Of a stretch of DNA of 64,000 nt, positions 1-11,128 are shown one piece after another. A model generated the notes under the pieces. It ran no database searches, had not been told where the DNA came from, and saw only the letters and a list, made by a program, of their open reading frames with translations. This DNA is from Polyangia bacterium. Lineage in GTDB: Bacteria > Myxococcota_A > Polyangia > Nannocystales > Nannocystaceae. The stretch's first letter is position 1, and every line of letters begins with the position of its first letter. The DNA lies in the NCBI GenBank assembly GCA_030424595.1, contig JAUHWG010000009.1, forward strand, positions 124,001-188,000. Direction: 5' to 3'. The translations under genes were made by a program, and so were the position numbers.

Positions 1-343
1 GCAGTGGTGCACGCCGCCCCTCTTTGTCCTAGGCCTTTGCCCTGAGACCCCGGTAGATCGCGGCTGGCTTCCCGCTGAGGGCATAAGTCCGCGAAGCGCG
101 CGTGTGTTGACTCTCAGGCCCGCGAGGGAGGGCATCGGCGGTGGGAAATCGCCGCAGAGGCCCCGGAGCAAACCCCGCACGCCTTGTTGACGCCCTCTGG
201 CAACTCGCGTAACGTCGCACAACCTTAGGGTCAGCGTGACCCATAAGGTAGAGAGCAGAGCTATCGGAAAGCGTCGTGGGGACCGACCACCGTGCTCTCG
301 TCGCATTGCGAGAATTTCAACTAGTCACGAGGATTACTGAGCG
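1..343. other. Gene-free left edge and upstream region of the vWA gene
   Basis: No convincing gene. A GAGGA ribosome-binding-like site at 329-333 lies 10 nt before the ATG at 344. The minus strand encodes a 15-residue stretch resembling the C-terminal box of tyrosine recombinases (LMGH..PK....YA), but the rest of that frame looks random. Confidence 0.4.
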
Positions 344-2848
<2,505 letters not shown>

Positions 2849-2891
2849 TCGCGACGCGCTGCGAGACGCAGCCCCTCGGGGCTGACGATGA

Positions 2892-2940
2892 AGGAGGGCT
2901 CCCCGCGAGGGGGGTCCTCCTCTTTCTTGTTTTTGTTCTT
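2892..2940 (+). terminator. Probable intrinsic terminator of the vWA gene
   Basis: An AGGAGG (2892-2897) / CCTCCT (2916-2921) stem with an inner CCCC/GGGG pairing is followed by a T-rich run (2922-2940). It begins 44 nt after the stop codon. Confidence 0.65.
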
Positions 2941-2998
2941 TGTTCTTTGTTCTTTGTCCTTCGTCCTTCGTCCTTCGTCCTTCGTCCTTCGTCCTTCG
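2933..2998. repeat. 7-bp tandem repeat, about 9 copies
   Basis: Units shift from TTGTTCT to TCGTCCT along the array but keep a strict 7-bp period. It lies directly behind the terminator hairpin, in the 400-bp gap 2849-3250; the rest of that gap shows no gene. Pyrimidine-rich on the plus strand. Confidence 0.9.
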
Positions 2999-3250
2999 GT
3001 TTCTGTCGGCCTTGTCGATGGGGTGAGTGGACCCCTTCGCGAGATCACGAGGGTCGACGCCCGGGCCCGGGAGGGCCCCAGGGGGCCGCTGAACTCCGCC
3101 CTAGGCGCCGTTGTCGGCCCGTAGGAGGGTTCTTGTCGTGGTGGATCGGACGACGCTGCGCCGTCGCCTAGCACGGGCTTCGCGGTCTCAGGGCGGTGTT
3201 CGGAAAAAGCGGTTGGCTCGCCCGCCGCCCTTTTGCTAATCAACGCGATC

Positions 3251-5716
3251 GTGTCTCTGTCTAGCTCGGAAGCCGATCTGCTCGCCTCGCTCTCGCCGGA
3301 GGGGGGGAAGATCGTCGGCGAGGAACTCGAGATCCTCCAGCGGATCCTCGCGCGGCTCGCCCGCGAGGCGGCGGCCAAGCCCGACAAGATCGAGAACCTC
3401 GACGCGCAGCTGATCGAGCTCCGCGACGCGATCGCCGAGGCCAAAGAGGAGGACGTCGCCTCGCTCGTCGATCAGATGCACCAGGTCGCGGCGCTCAGCC
3501 GCACCCGCGGTCAGGGCCGCGACATCCCGATCGATCCGCGCAGCCCCTACTTCGGCCACCTCCGCCTGCGCGAGGCGAAGACCAAGCGGATCCGCGACGT
3601 GCTCGTCGGCAAGCACACCCTCCTCGACGACGGCGACGGCCTGTCGATCGTCGACTGGCGCAACGCCCCGGTCTCACGGCTCTACTACCGCTACGAGGAG
3701 GACGACGACTACGAGGAGGAGTTTGACGAGCGCTCGATCGAGGGAGACATCCTGATCCGCCGCTCGCTCGCGGTGATGGAGGGGGACCTGCGCCGGGTCT
3801 CGGCGCCGCAGGGGACCTTTGTGTGCGATCGGAGGGGGAGCTGGCGCGAGGCGGTCGGCGGGGCCAAGCCGACCCTCGAGGGGGGCGTCGGCACGGCCGC
3901 ACGGGTGCCGCGGGGGCAGCTCGGGATCCACAGCGACGACGACACGCCCCGGGCCGACAAGCACCTCCAGGAGATCACGGCGCTGATCGACCGCGAGCAG
4001 TTCATGCTGATCACCCAGCCGGAGTCGGGGATCGTCCTTATCCAGGGCGGGGCGGGCTCAGGCAAGACGACGGTCGCGCTCCACCGGGTCGCCTACCTCG
4101 CCTACCAGGACCCGCAGCGCTTCGCCCCGAACAAGATGCTCGTCGTCGTCTTCAACGAGGCGCTGGTCGAGTACATCAAGCACGTGATCCCCTCGCTCGG
4201 GGTCGCCGGGGTCGGCGTGACCACCTACCGCCGCTGGAGCGCGCAGCTCCTCCGCCGCGTCCACCTTCGCCTGCCGATCCACCACGTCGACGGGGTGCCG
4301 GACGCGGTCAGCCGCTTCAAGAAGCACCCGGTGATCCTGGCGATGATCGATCGCCTGATCGAGGAGCAGCTGACAGCGGCCGAGGAGGACCTCCAGCGCC
4401 GGGTCGGCGAGCGGCCGGGGGGCTCGCAGGTGCTGGACACCTGGCGCAAGTACCGTCGCCTCGCGCCCGTGCCCCGGACCGAGCGCACCCTCGACTGGCT
4501 GCGCAACGCCAGGGACCTCGCGGCGGCGACCCGGGCCGCCGCCGAGACCGGCCTCCGCTCGCTCCGGGCCGAGCTCCGCGACGTCTGCGACGACTGGCTC
4601 GAGCTGATGACCAACGGCGACGCGCTGCGGCGCTCGCTCGCGGAGGGCGCGGCCGGGGCCTTCAGCGACAACGAGGTCGAGACGATCGTCCGCTGGTGCG
4701 CCCGCAAGGCCGAGCTCGACGTCGAGGAGGAGGACGAGGACGACGACGAGGACGAGCTCGAGGGTCGGGGAGGGTCCGCGTCGCGGGAGGCCGGCGGAGG
4801 CCGTGGTGGTCAAGCCGGAGGACGCTCCAGCGGCCGCCGTGTCGCCCCGAAGGAGGAGCCGCGCCCCGCGAAGCGCCGTCGACCGCCCAACGGCGTCGGC
4901 CTCGACCCTGAGGATGACGCGATCCTTCTCCGCCTCCTCCAGGTGAAGTACGGCGGGATCTTCCTCAACAACCGCCGCTTTGAGTACGAGCACATCGTCA
5001 TCGACGAGGCTCAGGACCTCTGCTCGCTCGAGGTCCGCGTTCTCCTCGACTGCGTCAGCGCAGGCCGCAGCGTCACGATCGCCGGCGACCGGGCGCAGAA
5101 GATGATCTTCGACAACGGCTTCAAGGACTGGCCGCAGCTCCTCGCCGACGCCGGTCTCCCCCACGTCGCGATCCAGCCCCTGAAGATCAGCTACCGCGCG
5201 ACCCGGCAGATCATGGAGGTCTCGCAGCACATCCTCGGCCCGCTCCACGACCCCGACGACGCCCTCATCGCCCGCGACGGCGCCCCCGTCTCCTTCTTCC
5301 AGTTCACCGAGACCGGCGAGGCCGTCGCCTTCCTCGCCGACGCCCTGCGCTCGCTCATCCAGCGCGAGCCCACCGCCTCCGTCGCCCTCATCACCCGCTA
5401 CCCCCAGCAGGCCGAGATCTACTACGACGCCCTGCGGATCGCCGAGGTCCCCAAGCTGCGGCGTGTCGCCCGGCAGAACTTCACCTTCACCCCCGGCATC
5501 GACGTCACCGACATCCGCCAGGTCAAGGGCCTCGAGTTCGACTACGTCGTCGTCCTCGACCCCACCGCCCAGAACTTCCCCGAGGTCGTCGAGTCGCGCC
5601 ACCTCCTCCACATCGCCCTCACCCGCGCCGCCCACCAGCTCTGGATGACCTGCGCCGGCACCCCGAGCAAGCTCCTCCCCGACAACCTCATCGTCGAGGG
5701 CGGCGGCCTCGGCTGA
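3251..5716 (+). CDS. HelD-like superfamily 1 (UvrD/Rep-type) DNA helicase
   Basis: ATP-dependent helicase/translocase of the UvrD superfamily, about 821 aa. An N-terminal coiled-coil region precedes the segment IVDWRNAPVSRLYY, characteristic of the HelD/helicase IV branch (family form VDWRAP...YY). Walker A is GGAGSGKTT (about residue 266-272); Walker B is VIDEAQD (about 582). Motif IV-like SYRATRQI, motif V VKGLEFDYVVVLD and motif VI HIALTRAAHQLW follow. An acidic then Arg-rich linker of about 60 residues (E/D run, RGG-like stretch) interrupts the two helicase halves and is probably disordered. HelD proteins either act on DNA or displace stalled RNA polymerase; sequence alone cannot decide. 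GTG at 3251 is preferred over TTG at 3233 because GCTAAT lies 10 nt upstream of it, a near-leaderless arrangement seen elsewhere in this window. Confidence 0.88.
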   Translation: MSLSSSEADLLASLSPEGGKIVGEELEILQRILARLAREAAAKPDKIENLDAQLIELRDAIAEAKEEDVASLVDQMHQVAALSRTRGQGRDIPIDPRSPYFGHLRLREAKTKRIRDVLVGKHTLLDDGDGLSIVDWRNAPVSRLYYRYEEDDDYEEEFDERSIEGDILIRRSLAVMEGDLRRVSAPQGTFVCDRRGSWREAVGGAKPTLEGGVGTAARVPRGQLGIHSDDDTPRADKHLQEITALIDREQFMLITQPESGIVLIQGGAGSGKTTVALHRVAYLAYQDPQRFAPNKMLVVVFNEALVEYIKHVIPSLGVAGVGVTTYRRWSAQLLRRVHLRLPIHHVDGVPDAVSRFKKHPVILAMIDRLIEEQLTAAEEDLQRRVGERPGGSQVLDTWRKYRRLAPVPRTERTLDWLRNARDLAAATRAAAETGLRSLRAELRDVCDDWLELMTNGDALRRSLAEGAAGAFSDNEVETIVRWCARKAELDVEEEDEDDDEDELEGRGGSASREAGGGRGGQAGGRSSGRRVAPKEEPRPAKRRRPPNGVGLDPEDDAILLRLLQVKYGGIFLNNRRFEYEHIVIDEAQDLCSLEVRVLLDCVSAGRSVTIAGDRAQKMIFDNGFKDWPQLLADAGLPHVAIQPLKISYRATRQIMEVSQHILGPLHDPDDALIARDGAPVSFFQFTETGEAVAFLADALRSLIQREPTASVALITRYPQQAEIYYDALRIAEVPKLRRVARQNFTFTPGIDVTDIRQVKGLEFDYVVVLDPTAQNFPEVVESRHLLHIALTRAAHQLWMTCAGTPSKLLPDNLIVEGGGLG

Positions 5717-5835
5717 TCGCCTCGCCGTTTCCCCAACCTCCCGAGCCCCCACCGTCTAGCGCCGCGGCCCCGTCGAACGCTCCCGCGCAGCGGCGACACT
5801 GCGCGCCGCCAAAGCCCGCTGATACCCTCTGCCGT

Positions 5836-6060
5836 GGCAGCAGCACAGCCCGCGCACAGAGGCGAGGCAGACTCCTGAGGCCTAGTGCCGAGGCGCAGCA
5901 CCACAGCTCGCGCCCAGAGGCGAGGCGGACTCCTGAGGCCTAGTGCCGAGGCGCAGCACCACAGCCCGCGCCCAGAGGCGAGGCGGACTCCTGAGGCCTA
6001 GTGCCGAGGCGCAGCACCACAGCCCGCGCCCAGAGGCGAGGCGGACTCATCCGGAGCTGC
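5836..6060. repeat. 58-bp tandem repeat array (composite repeat locus A, left arm)
   Basis: Units begin GAGG at 5864, 5922, 5980 and 6038, an exact 58-bp period. The central units are nearly identical and the outer ones degenerate. The array leads directly into the conserved core at 6121. Units of the same period and clear similarity precede the second core copy at 51876-52049. No variable spacers, so this is not a CRISPR array. The gap 5717-6484 contains no credible gene. Confidence 0.92.
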
Positions 6061-6120
6061 GTGGTGGAACAGCGGCTCGGCCCATGTCCTCAGCTCATCT
6101 TCTCAGGAGGACGAGCCGCT

Positions 6121-6240
6121 GGGGACGGGCGAGGGGGGGCGTCGCGAACGAGTCTAGGACGCGCATCGACCCCTTGGGACAAGGGGTCGACGCGCGCTCC
6201 GCCCTGTCTGAGAGAGTGGCGCCCCCCCTTGACCGGCCCG
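6121..6240 (+). repeat. Conserved 120-bp structured repeat core, copy A
   Basis: Matches 52131-52250 at 119 of 120 positions (C at 6202, A at 52212). A long imperfect stem closes the block: 6122-6141 pairs with 6220-6239, including an exact 10-bp G-tract/C-tract helix (6132-6141 with 6220-6229). Inside is a strong hairpin: 6166-6176 pairs perfectly with 6180-6190 around a GGA loop, and it extends through a further 5-bp helix (6160-6164/6192-6196). The single substitution falls in a predicted unpaired segment. Similarity continues at lower level for about 60 bp on each side. Could be a structured RNA gene, a strong bidirectional terminator or a non-autonomous mobile repeat; strand is assigned only for reference. 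Confidence 0.85.
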
Positions 6241-6302
6241 CGCCTCAGCCTCCGCTCTTCCCTCACATTGTCGCGCCCGAGGGCGACCTCCAGGAGGCAG
6301 GG

Positions 6303-6372
6303 AAGAGCGGCGCCCAAAGAGCGGCGCCCAAAGAGCGGCACCCGAAGAGAGGCGCCCAAAGAGCGGCACCCC
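6303..6372. repeat. 14-bp tandem repeat array (locus A, right arm)
   Basis: Five units of the form AAGAGCGGCGCCCA. The same 7-mer building blocks (GAAGAGC, GGCGCCC) form a much longer array after core copy B. A partial duplicate of the core's right flank (CCCCCCTTGACCGGCC-like) follows at about 6368-6405. Confidence 0.9.
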
Positions 6373-6484
6373 CCTTGACCGGCCTGCGCCTCAACCTCCA
6401 CCCCCTCCAACGCGAGAAGGGCCCGTCAACCTCGACGGACCCTACTCCTCAGCGCCCTCGCGGGGCGCCCAGCGACGCTCAGCC

Positions 6485-7708
6485 TCAGCTGAGGATGCTC
6501 GCGGCCTCAGCCGCGATCGCCTTGCCGACCTCGGAGCAAGGCGCCGCCTTCTCGAGCCCGACCAGGTCGTACGTCAGCGGTCCGCCCGCCTCGAGCACGC
6601 GCGTCAGCGCCGTCTCGATCGCCGCCCCCGCCTTCGCCAGGCGATCGTCCTCCTTGCGCAGCCCCAGCCACTCGATCCCCTCCTTCACCGACAGGATCAT
6701 CGCCATCGGGTTGACCTTGTCCTTGCCCGCGTGGCGGGGAGCCGAGCCGTGGATCGGCTCGAACATCGCGTGGTCGTGGCCGATGTTGCCGCCGACCGCC
6801 ATGCCCATGCCGCCTTGCAGCGTCGACGCCAGGTCCGTGACGATGTCGCCGAACATGTTCGTCGTCACGCACACGTCGTAGTACTCGGGCTGGCCGATCA
6901 GCCACTGCGTGAACGCGTCGACGATCGCCGTGTCCTTCTCGATCTCCGGGTACTCCTCGCCGATCTCGAAGAAGATCTCGGCGAAGAGGCGGCAGCCGTG
7001 GAGGACGTTGTCCTTGACGATCGCGGTCACCCGCTTCTTGCCGTCCTTCGGGGCGCCGCGATCGCGGCGGCGGCACAGCTCGAAGGCGTAGCGGATCACC
7101 TGCTCGCTCGCGCGGCGGGTGATCACCCGGGTGTCGATCGCGACCTCGGTCCGACCGCCGGGCGCGAGCTTGCCCCCGGTCGGCGAATAGAGACCCTCGG
7201 TGTTCTCGCGGACCATCACCATGTCGACCTTGCCCGGCTCCCAGATCTGGCGGTTGGTCCCGTGGATCCGGTGCTTGACGCCCTTGTAGAGCTTCACCGG
7301 GCGGACGTTGGCGAAGAGGTTGAGGCGGGTGCGGTTGCCGAGGACCGGCGAGAACCCGGCCATCATCCCGTTGTCCATCAGGACCGGACCGGAGCCGGTC
7401 GGCGAGGGCCAGCCGACCGCGCCGAGCAGCATCAGATCCGCCGCGTCGCAGCGCTCCTCCGAGCCTTCGGGCCAGTCGCGGCTGCCGTGCTTGAGATAGA
7501 ACTGTCCGCCGCAGGGGATGTCGTCGATCTCCCACTCCACGCCCACGGCCTTGGAGACCGCATCGAGGACCCGGAGCCCCTCACGCATCACCTCAGGACC
7601 TGTCCCATCACCTCCGAGTGTCACCAGCTTGTAGGGCATGGAGTGGGTGTACACGGGCCCCGGAACGCCGTGGGAGACCGATGGGGTGCGAAAGCTCACC
7701 AGCTTCAT
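6485..7708 (-). CDS. Isocitrate/isopropylmalate/tartrate dehydrogenase-family NAD(P)-dependent decarboxylating enzyme
   Basis: Beta-decarboxylating dehydrogenase that oxidises and decarboxylates a 2-hydroxy acid such as isocitrate, 3-isopropylmalate or tartrate. Up to 407 aa. The family core begins at MPYKLVTLGGDGTGPEV. The substrate-loop motif RENTEGLYS, the DTRVITR segment and the metal-binding VTTNMFGDIVTDLAS motif are present, so the active site looks complete. Which substrate is used cannot be told: no leuA/leuC/leuD or TCA neighbours are present. The ATG at 7708 has GGAAG about 12 nt upstream; the internal ATG at 7639 (MPYKLV) matches the usual family N terminus and is the main alternative. 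Divergent from the DUF5916 gene with only 22 bp between starts. Confidence 0.88.
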   Translation of the reverse strand: MKLVSFRTPSVSHGVPGPVYTHSMPYKLVTLGGDGTGPEVMREGLRVLDAVSKAVGVEWEIDDIPCGGQFYLKHGSRDWPEGSEERCDAADLMLLGAVGWPSPTGSGPVLMDNGMMAGFSPVLGNRTRLNLFANVRPVKLYKGVKHRIHGTNRQIWEPGKVDMVMVRENTEGLYSPTGGKLAPGGRTEVAIDTRVITRRASEQVIRYAFELCRRRDRGAPKDGKKRVTAIVKDNVLHGCRLFAEIFFEIGEEYPEIEKDTAIVDAFTQWLIGQPEYYDVCVTTNMFGDIVTDLASTLQGGMGMAVGGNIGHDHAMFEPIHGSAPRHAGKDKVNPMAMILSVKEGIEWLGLRKEDDRLAKAGAAIETALTRVLEAGGPLTYDLVGLEKAAPCSEVGKAIAAEAASILS

Positions 7709-7730
7709 CTAGGCCTGCTTCCGGGCTATC

Positions 7731-10220
7731 GTGCGGCTCGGGTCGGCGCATCCGCGACGCCGTGACTTGCCTGTGGTTCTCACGAGTAGCCTCGCCCTCG
7801 CGCTGGTGCTGATGGCGTCGCCGGAGCCCAGGGCGACCCCGTCGTCGACGCCGCGGGTGGGGCGGGAGCGGGTCCGCGGGGTCAAGCTCGGCGCGACCCG
7901 GATCGACGACGACGCGATCACGATCGACGGTCGGCTCGACGAGCGCGCCTGGCTCAGCGTCCCGACCCTGCCGCCGATGATCCAGGTCGAGCCGCGCTTT
8001 GGCGCGGCGCCTACCCACCTGACCGACGTTCGGGTCGCCTACGGCGACAAGGGGATCTACGTCGCCTACCAGTGTTACGCCGACCCGGCCTCGGTCCGCG
8101 GCGCCTTCTCCCGCAAGGATCAGCTCGGCCCCAGCGATCGCGTCGTCTTTGAGATCGACACCAACAACGACGACACCACCGGCTTTCGCTTTGTGGTCAA
8201 CCCGTCGGGCGCCCAGGAGGACGCCCAGATCTTCCGCGACGACTCGATCGAGCCGCTCTGGGACGGGGTCTGGCGCTCCGCCGCCCGCAAGAACCCAGAC
8301 GGGTGGTCGGCGGAGCTCTTCATCCCCTGGTCGACGCTGCGCTTCGACTCGCAGGACAGCTACACCTTCGGGGTCAACGCGGAGCGCTGGGCCAACGAGA
8401 TCGCCGAGCGCTCGCGGCTCTCGCCGACGCCGCAGGGCCTGCCGGGGCTGATGAGCTTCGCCCTCGACTACCGCGGCGTCGAGGGGATCGAGCCCGGCCT
8501 CAACGTCGAGCTGCGGCCCTACGGATCGCTGCGCCTCGCCGCGAGGCGCCCCGAGGGGAGCCTCGACCAATCGGCGGTGCTCCTGCCCAACGCCGGCTAC
8601 GACGTCAAGTACGGCCTGCGCGGCAACCTCACCCTCGATCTCGCGGTGAACCCCGACTTCGGCCAGGCCGAGGTCGACCCGGCGGTGCTCAACCTCGGCC
8701 CCTTCGAGGTCTTCTTCCCCGAGCGCCGGACCTTCTTCCTCGAGTCCAAGGAGATCTTCGAGACCCGCTTCTCGCTCTTCTACTCCAGGCGGATCGGCGC
8801 CGCGCCGCGGCCTGGCAACGCCGACCTCAGCACCCGCGGCGTCGGCGACGATCAGGAGCAGGGGGAGCTGTCGAGCCTCGACCCGCAGACCCGGATCTTC
8901 GGCGCGCTCCGCCTCACCGGTCAGGTCGCGCCGGGCTGGAGCATCGGCGTCCTGACGGCGACGACCGGGGCCACCTCCGGGACCGAGCGCTTCTCCGACG
9001 GGGCGACGCGGCGGGTCTCGGTCGATCCGTTGAGCCAGTACTCGGTGCTCCGCCTGCGCCGCGAGTTCGACTCCCAGACCAGCGTCGGCGTGATCACGAC
9101 CGCGGTGAATCGCGGCGCCGGCAGTGCCGACGCCTTCGCCAGCGGCTTCGACTACCGGATCCGCTTCGCCGAGCGCTGGCGTCACGCGGCCCAGGTCATC
9201 GGCACCCACGACGGCGCTCACTCGGGCATGGGCGCCTCCGCCGAGCTGCGTCGGGGCGGCAAGAACACCGAGGTCTGGACGGGGATGGACATGCTCACCC
9301 CGAACGCGAACTTCAACGACCTCGGCTTCATGCGCTTCGCCAACTACATCTCGGGGAAGATGAACGTCGCGGTCTTCAACGCCCAGCCGATGGGCAAGAT
9401 CCGCCGTCTGTCGCTGGGCCCCTCCGGCGAGCTGACCAGCTCCTTCCAGGGTCAGCTGATGGTCAAGCGGCTCCACACCGAGCTCGTGCTCAGCACCGAG
9501 AAATTCTGGCAGGGCAGGCTGCTCGTCGGCGGCCATTGGCCACAGCTCGACCTCTACGAGACCCGCGGCGGCATCCCCTACGAGGTCCCGCGCCATTGGT
9601 ACATCGTCGGCTCGGCGTCGACGCCGACCAACCGTCGGGCGACCGGCTCGCTGCGCGGCGCCTACGGTGAGCAGGGCGGCAAGCCCGGCCCGGACATGGG
9701 GCTAGAGCTCCGCCTGCGGCCGGTCGATCGCCTCGACATCGCCGCCTCGTTCGACGTCAACCTGGTCTTCGCGCGGCCGCGGTGGACGACCCGCAGCGCC
9801 GACGACGAGCCGGTCTTCGGCCGCGGCGATCTCTTCTCCTATACGGCGATGCTGCGGGCGACGCTCGGGATCCTGCCGACGCTGACGCTCCAGTCCTTCA
9901 ACCAGCTCCTCTACAGCACGGCTCACCACACCAGCTTCTTCATCCTCACCGACCCGCAGACCCTGGTGCCGACCGATCCCACGCCCTACATGGGGGTCGT
10001 CGACCAGGCGCTGACGAGCCTGATCTCGAACTCGATCCTCCGCTGGGAGTACCTGCCGGGCTCGTTCCTCTTCATCGCCTACACCCACCGGACGAGCCTG
10101 AGCGAGGGGGGGATGGAGGTCCGCTTCAACCCGCGGCTCGGCCTCACCAACCTAGGGGCGATGGGGGCGGCCAACGAAGACGTCGTCTTCGTCAAGCTCG
10201 TCCATCTCTTCTCGCTCTGA
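7731..10220 (+). CDS. DUF5916-type outer-membrane protein with N-terminal CBM9-like domain
   Basis: 829-aa exported protein. An Arg-rich n-region and hydrophobic helix (LPVVLTSSLALALVLMA) form a signal peptide. Residues about 45-235 resemble the CBM9-like sugar-binding beta-sandwich at the front of DUF5916 proteins (ITIDGRLDERAW, FEIDTNNDDTTGFRF, GWSAELFIPWSTLRF). The remainder has the pattern of a C-terminal outer-membrane beta-barrel: alternating polar/hydrophobic strands, NPDFGQAEVDPAVLNL and FFPERRTFFLE motifs, and a final VHLFSL strand. Proteins of this type occur in Bacteroidetes and myxobacteria; their role is not established, with carbohydrate or peptide uptake proposed. GTG start; TTG 7767 and GTG 7773 are alternatives but would remove the basic n-region. 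Confidence 0.82.
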   Translation: MRLGSAHPRRRDLPVVLTSSLALALVLMASPEPRATPSSTPRVGRERVRGVKLGATRIDDDAITIDGRLDERAWLSVPTLPPMIQVEPRFGAAPTHLTDVRVAYGDKGIYVAYQCYADPASVRGAFSRKDQLGPSDRVVFEIDTNNDDTTGFRFVVNPSGAQEDAQIFRDDSIEPLWDGVWRSAARKNPDGWSAELFIPWSTLRFDSQDSYTFGVNAERWANEIAERSRLSPTPQGLPGLMSFALDYRGVEGIEPGLNVELRPYGSLRLAARRPEGSLDQSAVLLPNAGYDVKYGLRGNLTLDLAVNPDFGQAEVDPAVLNLGPFEVFFPERRTFFLESKEIFETRFSLFYSRRIGAAPRPGNADLSTRGVGDDQEQGELSSLDPQTRIFGALRLTGQVAPGWSIGVLTATTGATSGTERFSDGATRRVSVDPLSQYSVLRLRREFDSQTSVGVITTAVNRGAGSADAFASGFDYRIRFAERWRHAAQVIGTHDGAHSGMGASAELRRGGKNTEVWTGMDMLTPNANFNDLGFMRFANYISGKMNVAVFNAQPMGKIRRLSLGPSGELTSSFQGQLMVKRLHTELVLSTEKFWQGRLLVGGHWPQLDLYETRGGIPYEVPRHWYIVGSASTPTNRRATGSLRGAYGEQGGKPGPDMGLELRLRPVDRLDIAASFDVNLVFARPRWTTRSADDEPVFGRGDLFSYTAMLRATLGILPTLTLQSFNQLLYSTAHHTSFFILTDPQTLVPTDPTPYMGVVDQALTSLISNSILRWEYLPGSFLFIAYTHRTSLSEGGMEVRFNPRLGLTNLGAMGAANEDVVFVKLVHLFSL

Positions 10221-10260
10221 GCTCAGAGCTCAGAGCTCAGAGCTCAGAGCTCAGAGCTCC
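10221..10260. repeat. 7-bp palindromic tandem repeat after the DUF5916 stop
   Basis: Five and a half copies of GCTCAGA start at the nucleotide after the stop codon. Each junction contains the palindrome GAGCTC, so the array can form alternative hairpins. It sits between convergent genes and may help end transcription. Confidence 0.85.
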
Positions 10261-10363
10261 GCGGCGCGACGATGCAGGGCCGGTCGGCGGGCGCTGAGCG
10301 CTCGCCGACCCGTCGTTCGCGGCCACAGGCCGGGTTCAGCGACGGCGACGAGCTCGGCGACGA

Positions 10364-11101
10364 TCAGAAGCCGATGTCGAAGCAGTCGCAGAGGCTCGGG
10401 TCGTCGGAACAATTGGCCGGCGCTGAGGGGTTCGAGTCGCTCAGGTTGATCTCGAAGAGCCGCTCGTCGTCGGCGGGGTAGGCGTTGACCATCGCCCACA
10501 GCTCGTCGTTGCTCGCGCCGGCGTCGACCCGGGCGCTGTCCTCGTTGCTGATGAAGGGGACCTCGGTGGTGACGATGCCGCCGACGGGCATGCCGCTCGG
10601 GGAGAACGCGCCCTGGCTGGCGTCGATCGTCAGGTCGTAGGTGCACATCGACGGGTCGAAGCGGCCGAAGACGTCGGCCGGACAGGCGGTGCCCTGGGCG
10701 TCGATCCAGCCGAAATTGAGCCCCTCGCAGGAGGTGCCGACGCAGCGCCAGGTGTGCTTCTTGTGGAAGCCCAGGTTGGTGATGCAGGGGTGGATACAGG
10801 GGCTGATCGAGACCGGGATGACATCGCCGGGCTTGGCCTTGCTGGCGATGCAGACCTTGCCGCGGAAGAAGGGGAGGGCGAGCGGGCCGAAGTTGCCGGT
10901 CGCGGGCGGATCGGCGGTCGCGTCGACGTCGACGTCGGCCTCGATGCAGACCTTCTCCAGGGTGTCGCAGACCTCTCCGCGCGAGGAGCACGGGCGACTG
11001 CTGTCACACTCGCCGGCGTCTTCATTGGGAGTACATGCAGAGGGGGCAAAAGCGAGCATAAAGCCAGCGCCCAGGAGCAATGTTGCGGCGGTACGGGTCA
11101 T
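10364..11101 (-). CDS. Cys-rich exported (probable lipo-) protein of unknown function
   Basis: 245 aa. The N terminus is a signal peptide ending APSAC; the Cys gives a possible lipidation site, although Pro at -3 is not the usual residue. The mature part has at least 13 Cys, with an early CDSSRPCSSRGEVCDTLEKVC segment resembling short Cys-knot modules of myxobacterial lipoproteins. A middle region with FRGKVCI and CIHPCITNLG, and the tail CSDDPSLCDCFDIGF, match no family I recognise. The ATG at 11101 has a GAGGAG ribosome-binding site 7 nt upstream and a TACAAT hexamer further out. Convergent with the DUF5916 gene and divergent from the next lipoprotein. Confidence 0.75.
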   Translation of the reverse strand: MTRTAATLLLGAGFMLAFAPSACTPNEDAGECDSSRPCSSRGEVCDTLEKVCIEADVDVDATADPPATGNFGPLALPFFRGKVCIASKAKPGDVIPVSISPCIHPCITNLGFHKKHTWRCVGTSCEGLNFGWIDAQGTACPADVFGRFDPSMCTYDLTIDASQGAFSPSGMPVGGIVTTEVPFISNEDSARVDAGASNDELWAMVNAYPADDERLFEINLSDSNPSAPANCSDDPSLCDCFDIGF

Positions 11102-11122
11102 GGAGAACTCCTCGTGTGCGGC

Positions 11123-11128
11123 ATTGTA
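11123..11128 (-). promoter_or_regulatory. -10-like hexamer TACAAT
   Basis: Reads GATACAATG on the minus strand, 21 nt before the start at 11101. The same GATACAATG stands before the lipoprotein gene at 44522. Confidence 0.5.

Noticed and set aside
29-340. Tyrosine recombinase remnant on the minus strand (LMGH..PK....YA)
   Set aside because: Only about 15 residues resemble the C-terminal box; no catalytic Arg or Tyr context and a stop follows immediately upstream. Too little to call a pseudogene.
3020-3070. Third, degenerate copy of the structured core (GACCCCTTCG...GAGGGTCGACGC)
   Set aside because: Only the short GACCCCTT and GGGTCGACGC elements match; the loop, stem spacing and flanks do not.
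5836-6060. CRISPR array
   Set aside because: The full 58-bp unit repeats with no variable spacers, and no cas genes are nearby.
5943-6881. Long open frames across the composite repeat (also on the minus strand, and the equivalent at 52010-52636)
   Set aside because: Differences between the two copies fall on all codon positions and change amino acids freely, the frames are Arg/Pro-rich as expected of high-GC noncoding DNA, and they run into real genes on the other strand.
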